In this document: piece by piece, positions 4,109 through 5,089 of the stretch
How positions within the stretch are numbered: the first letter of the stretch is position 1
Layout: every line of letters starts with the position of its first letter
NCBI GenBank assembly: GCA_030837425.1
Contig: JAUPLJ010000040.1
Location: 1 to 5,089 of the forward strand
DNA: 5,089 bases
Direction: 5' to 3'
From: Patescibacteria group bacterium
Lineage (GTDB): Bacteria; Patescibacteriota; Minisyncoccia; Phycocordibacterales; UBA5272
Position numbers and translations under genes: made by a program
The notes under the pieces: generated by a model
Told to the model about the DNA's origin: nothing
Seen by the model: only the letters and a program-made list of their open reading frames with translations
The model's database searches: none

Positions 4109-5089
4109 ATGAATCTATATTATTTTTTAAAAAATTTTAAAAAAAGTTTCTCTAAATTTAAAAATTCTATAACAGTTTCTATTTCAAGAGAAAATATCCT
4201 TCACAATCTTCACATATATCAAAAAGAGTATGAAGGAGTAGCTTTTGCCCCAGTGTTAAAAAGTAATGCTTATGGCCATGACCTTGTCGAAGTAGCAAAA
4301 ATTCTAGAAAAAGAAAATATTCCATTTTTTGTAGTAGATTCACTTTATGAAGCGAGTATTTTAAAATCTAGAAATATTTCAAAAGACATTCTAATAATAG
4401 GATTTACTCCACAAGAAAATATTTTAAATTTTAATTCATCAAAATTTATTTTTTCTATAATCAGTTTAGAAGAACTTAAAAATTTATCACAAACCATAAA
4501 AAAGCCAACTAGAATTCATTTGAAAATTGACACAGGAATGCACAGGCAAGGAGTGATGATTGAAGATTTAGAAGAAGCGATTAAAATATTAAAAGAAAAT
4601 AAAAATATTTTGCTAGAGGGAATTTTTTCTCATTTAGGAGATGCGGATAGTGAAGATAAATCCTTCACCTCTTGGCAAATAGATGTCTGGAAAAGAATTA
4701 ATGAAAAATTTAAAAAAAATTTTGCGAATTTAAAATATTTTCATTTAGCTGCGACTTCTGGTATACCATTTAACGAAATATCTTTTGGTACTGTCGCAAG
4801 ACTTGGGATTGGATTATTTGGATTTGATAATTCTAATTATACAAATCTAGATTTGAGAGGCGCTATGAGGGTGGAATCTTTAATCTCATCAACACGTAGG
4901 ATTAAAAGAGGCGAAAGCGTAGGCTACAACAGGACTTCTACTCTACAAAAAGATTCTATACTAGGTACTGTGCCAGTTGGCTATTTTGAAGGAATAGATA
5001 GAAGATTATCAAATATTGGATACTTTAAAATTAAAGATGAATTTTGCCCCATAAAAGGCAGAGTAAGTATGAATATCACCTCCATAGAT
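4109..5089 (+). CDS. alr: Alanine racemase, 3' end cut by window
   Basis: The first 327 residues of a PLP-dependent alanine racemase (fold type III) are present; the frame is open to the window end and about 40-60 residues are probably missing. The enzyme interconverts L- and D-alanine in the cytoplasm and supplies D-Ala for peptidoglycan. Visible motifs: VLKSNAYGHD with the PLP lysine K51; HLKIDTGMHRQG (137-148) with K139 and R146, equivalents of the carbamylated lysine and its arginine partner; FSHLGDAD; HLAATSG; RLGIGLFG with R231; GESVGYNRT with the catalytic tyrosine Y273; TVPVGYFEGIDRRLSN; and GRVSMN. All key residues seen are intact, except that the usual Asp of VSMD is Asn322. The N-terminus carries about 20 extra basic, aromatic residues before the conserved start. 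ATG 4109 is chosen because an extended -10 lies about 30 bases ahead; an in-frame internal start seems unlikely, as no other ATG precedes the PLP lysine. Confidence 0.93.
   Translation, partial: MNLYYFLKNFKKSFSKFKNSITVSISRENILHNLHIYQKEYEGVAFAPVLKSNAYGHDLVEVAKILEKENIPFFVVDSLYEASILKSRNISKDILIIGFTPQENILNFNSSKFIFSIISLEELKNLSQTIKKPTRIHLKIDTGMHRQGVMIEDLEEAIKILKENKNILLEGIFSHLGDADSEDKSFTSWQIDVWKRINEKFKKNFANLKYFHLAATSGIPFNEISFGTVARLGIGLFGFDNSNYTNLDLRGAMRVESLISSTRRIKRGESVGYNRTSTLQKDSILGTVPVGYFEGIDRRLSNIGYFKIKDEFCPIKGRVSMNITSID

Overview
The window is AT-rich and tightly packed. It carries parts of three units: a diversity-generating retroelement (DGR) module, a tRNA locus, and housekeeping or unknown genes. 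UGA acts as a normal stop, gene ends overlap, Shine-Dalgarno sites are mostly weak or absent, and a DGR reverse transcriptase sits beside a von Willebrand A (VWA) protein. Together these suggest a small-genome bacterium, possibly of the Candidate Phyla Radiation (Patescibacteria), where DGRs are common. This assignment is an inference; no marker gene in the window proves it.

Bases 1-3130, plus strand. The window opens inside a G/C-rich tract that may be the 3' end of a DGR template or variable repeat. A strong GGAGGA ribosome site then leads into a TTG-started reverse transcriptase of the DGR class (GNLTSQ motif, YADD catalytic box). Its stop codon overlaps the ATG of a 695-residue protein with an N-terminal HEIEH metallopeptidase-like domain, a long charged low-complexity linker and a C-terminal VWA domain with an intact MIDAS site. 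The pair looks translationally coupled. MoxR-type AAA+/VWA chaperone couples are known partners of DGR-diversified effectors in proposed anti-viral conflict systems. The AAA+ ATPase, the template repeat and the variable target gene are not in view and would be expected upstream of base 1.

Bases 3131-3418. A weak hairpin plus T-run and a good extended -10 promoter overlap just after the VWA gene. They are followed by tRNA-Ile(GAT) with no encoded CCA. About 45 bases further on is a decayed, armless copy of the 3' half of the same tRNA. A GAAA-capped hairpin that pairs fully only on the minus strand then ends the converging gene.

Bases 3419-5089. A 161-residue protein of unknown function lies on the minus strand with its own promoter. 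The divergent intergenic region holds a compact double-hairpin palindromic element (3991-4060) that looks like a REP or MITE-type repeat. An extended -10 promoter then leads into alanine racemase (alr), which makes D-alanine for peptidoglycan and is cut by the window end after 327 codons.

The main point of interest is the DGR reverse transcriptase fused into an operon with a metallopeptidase-VWA protein.
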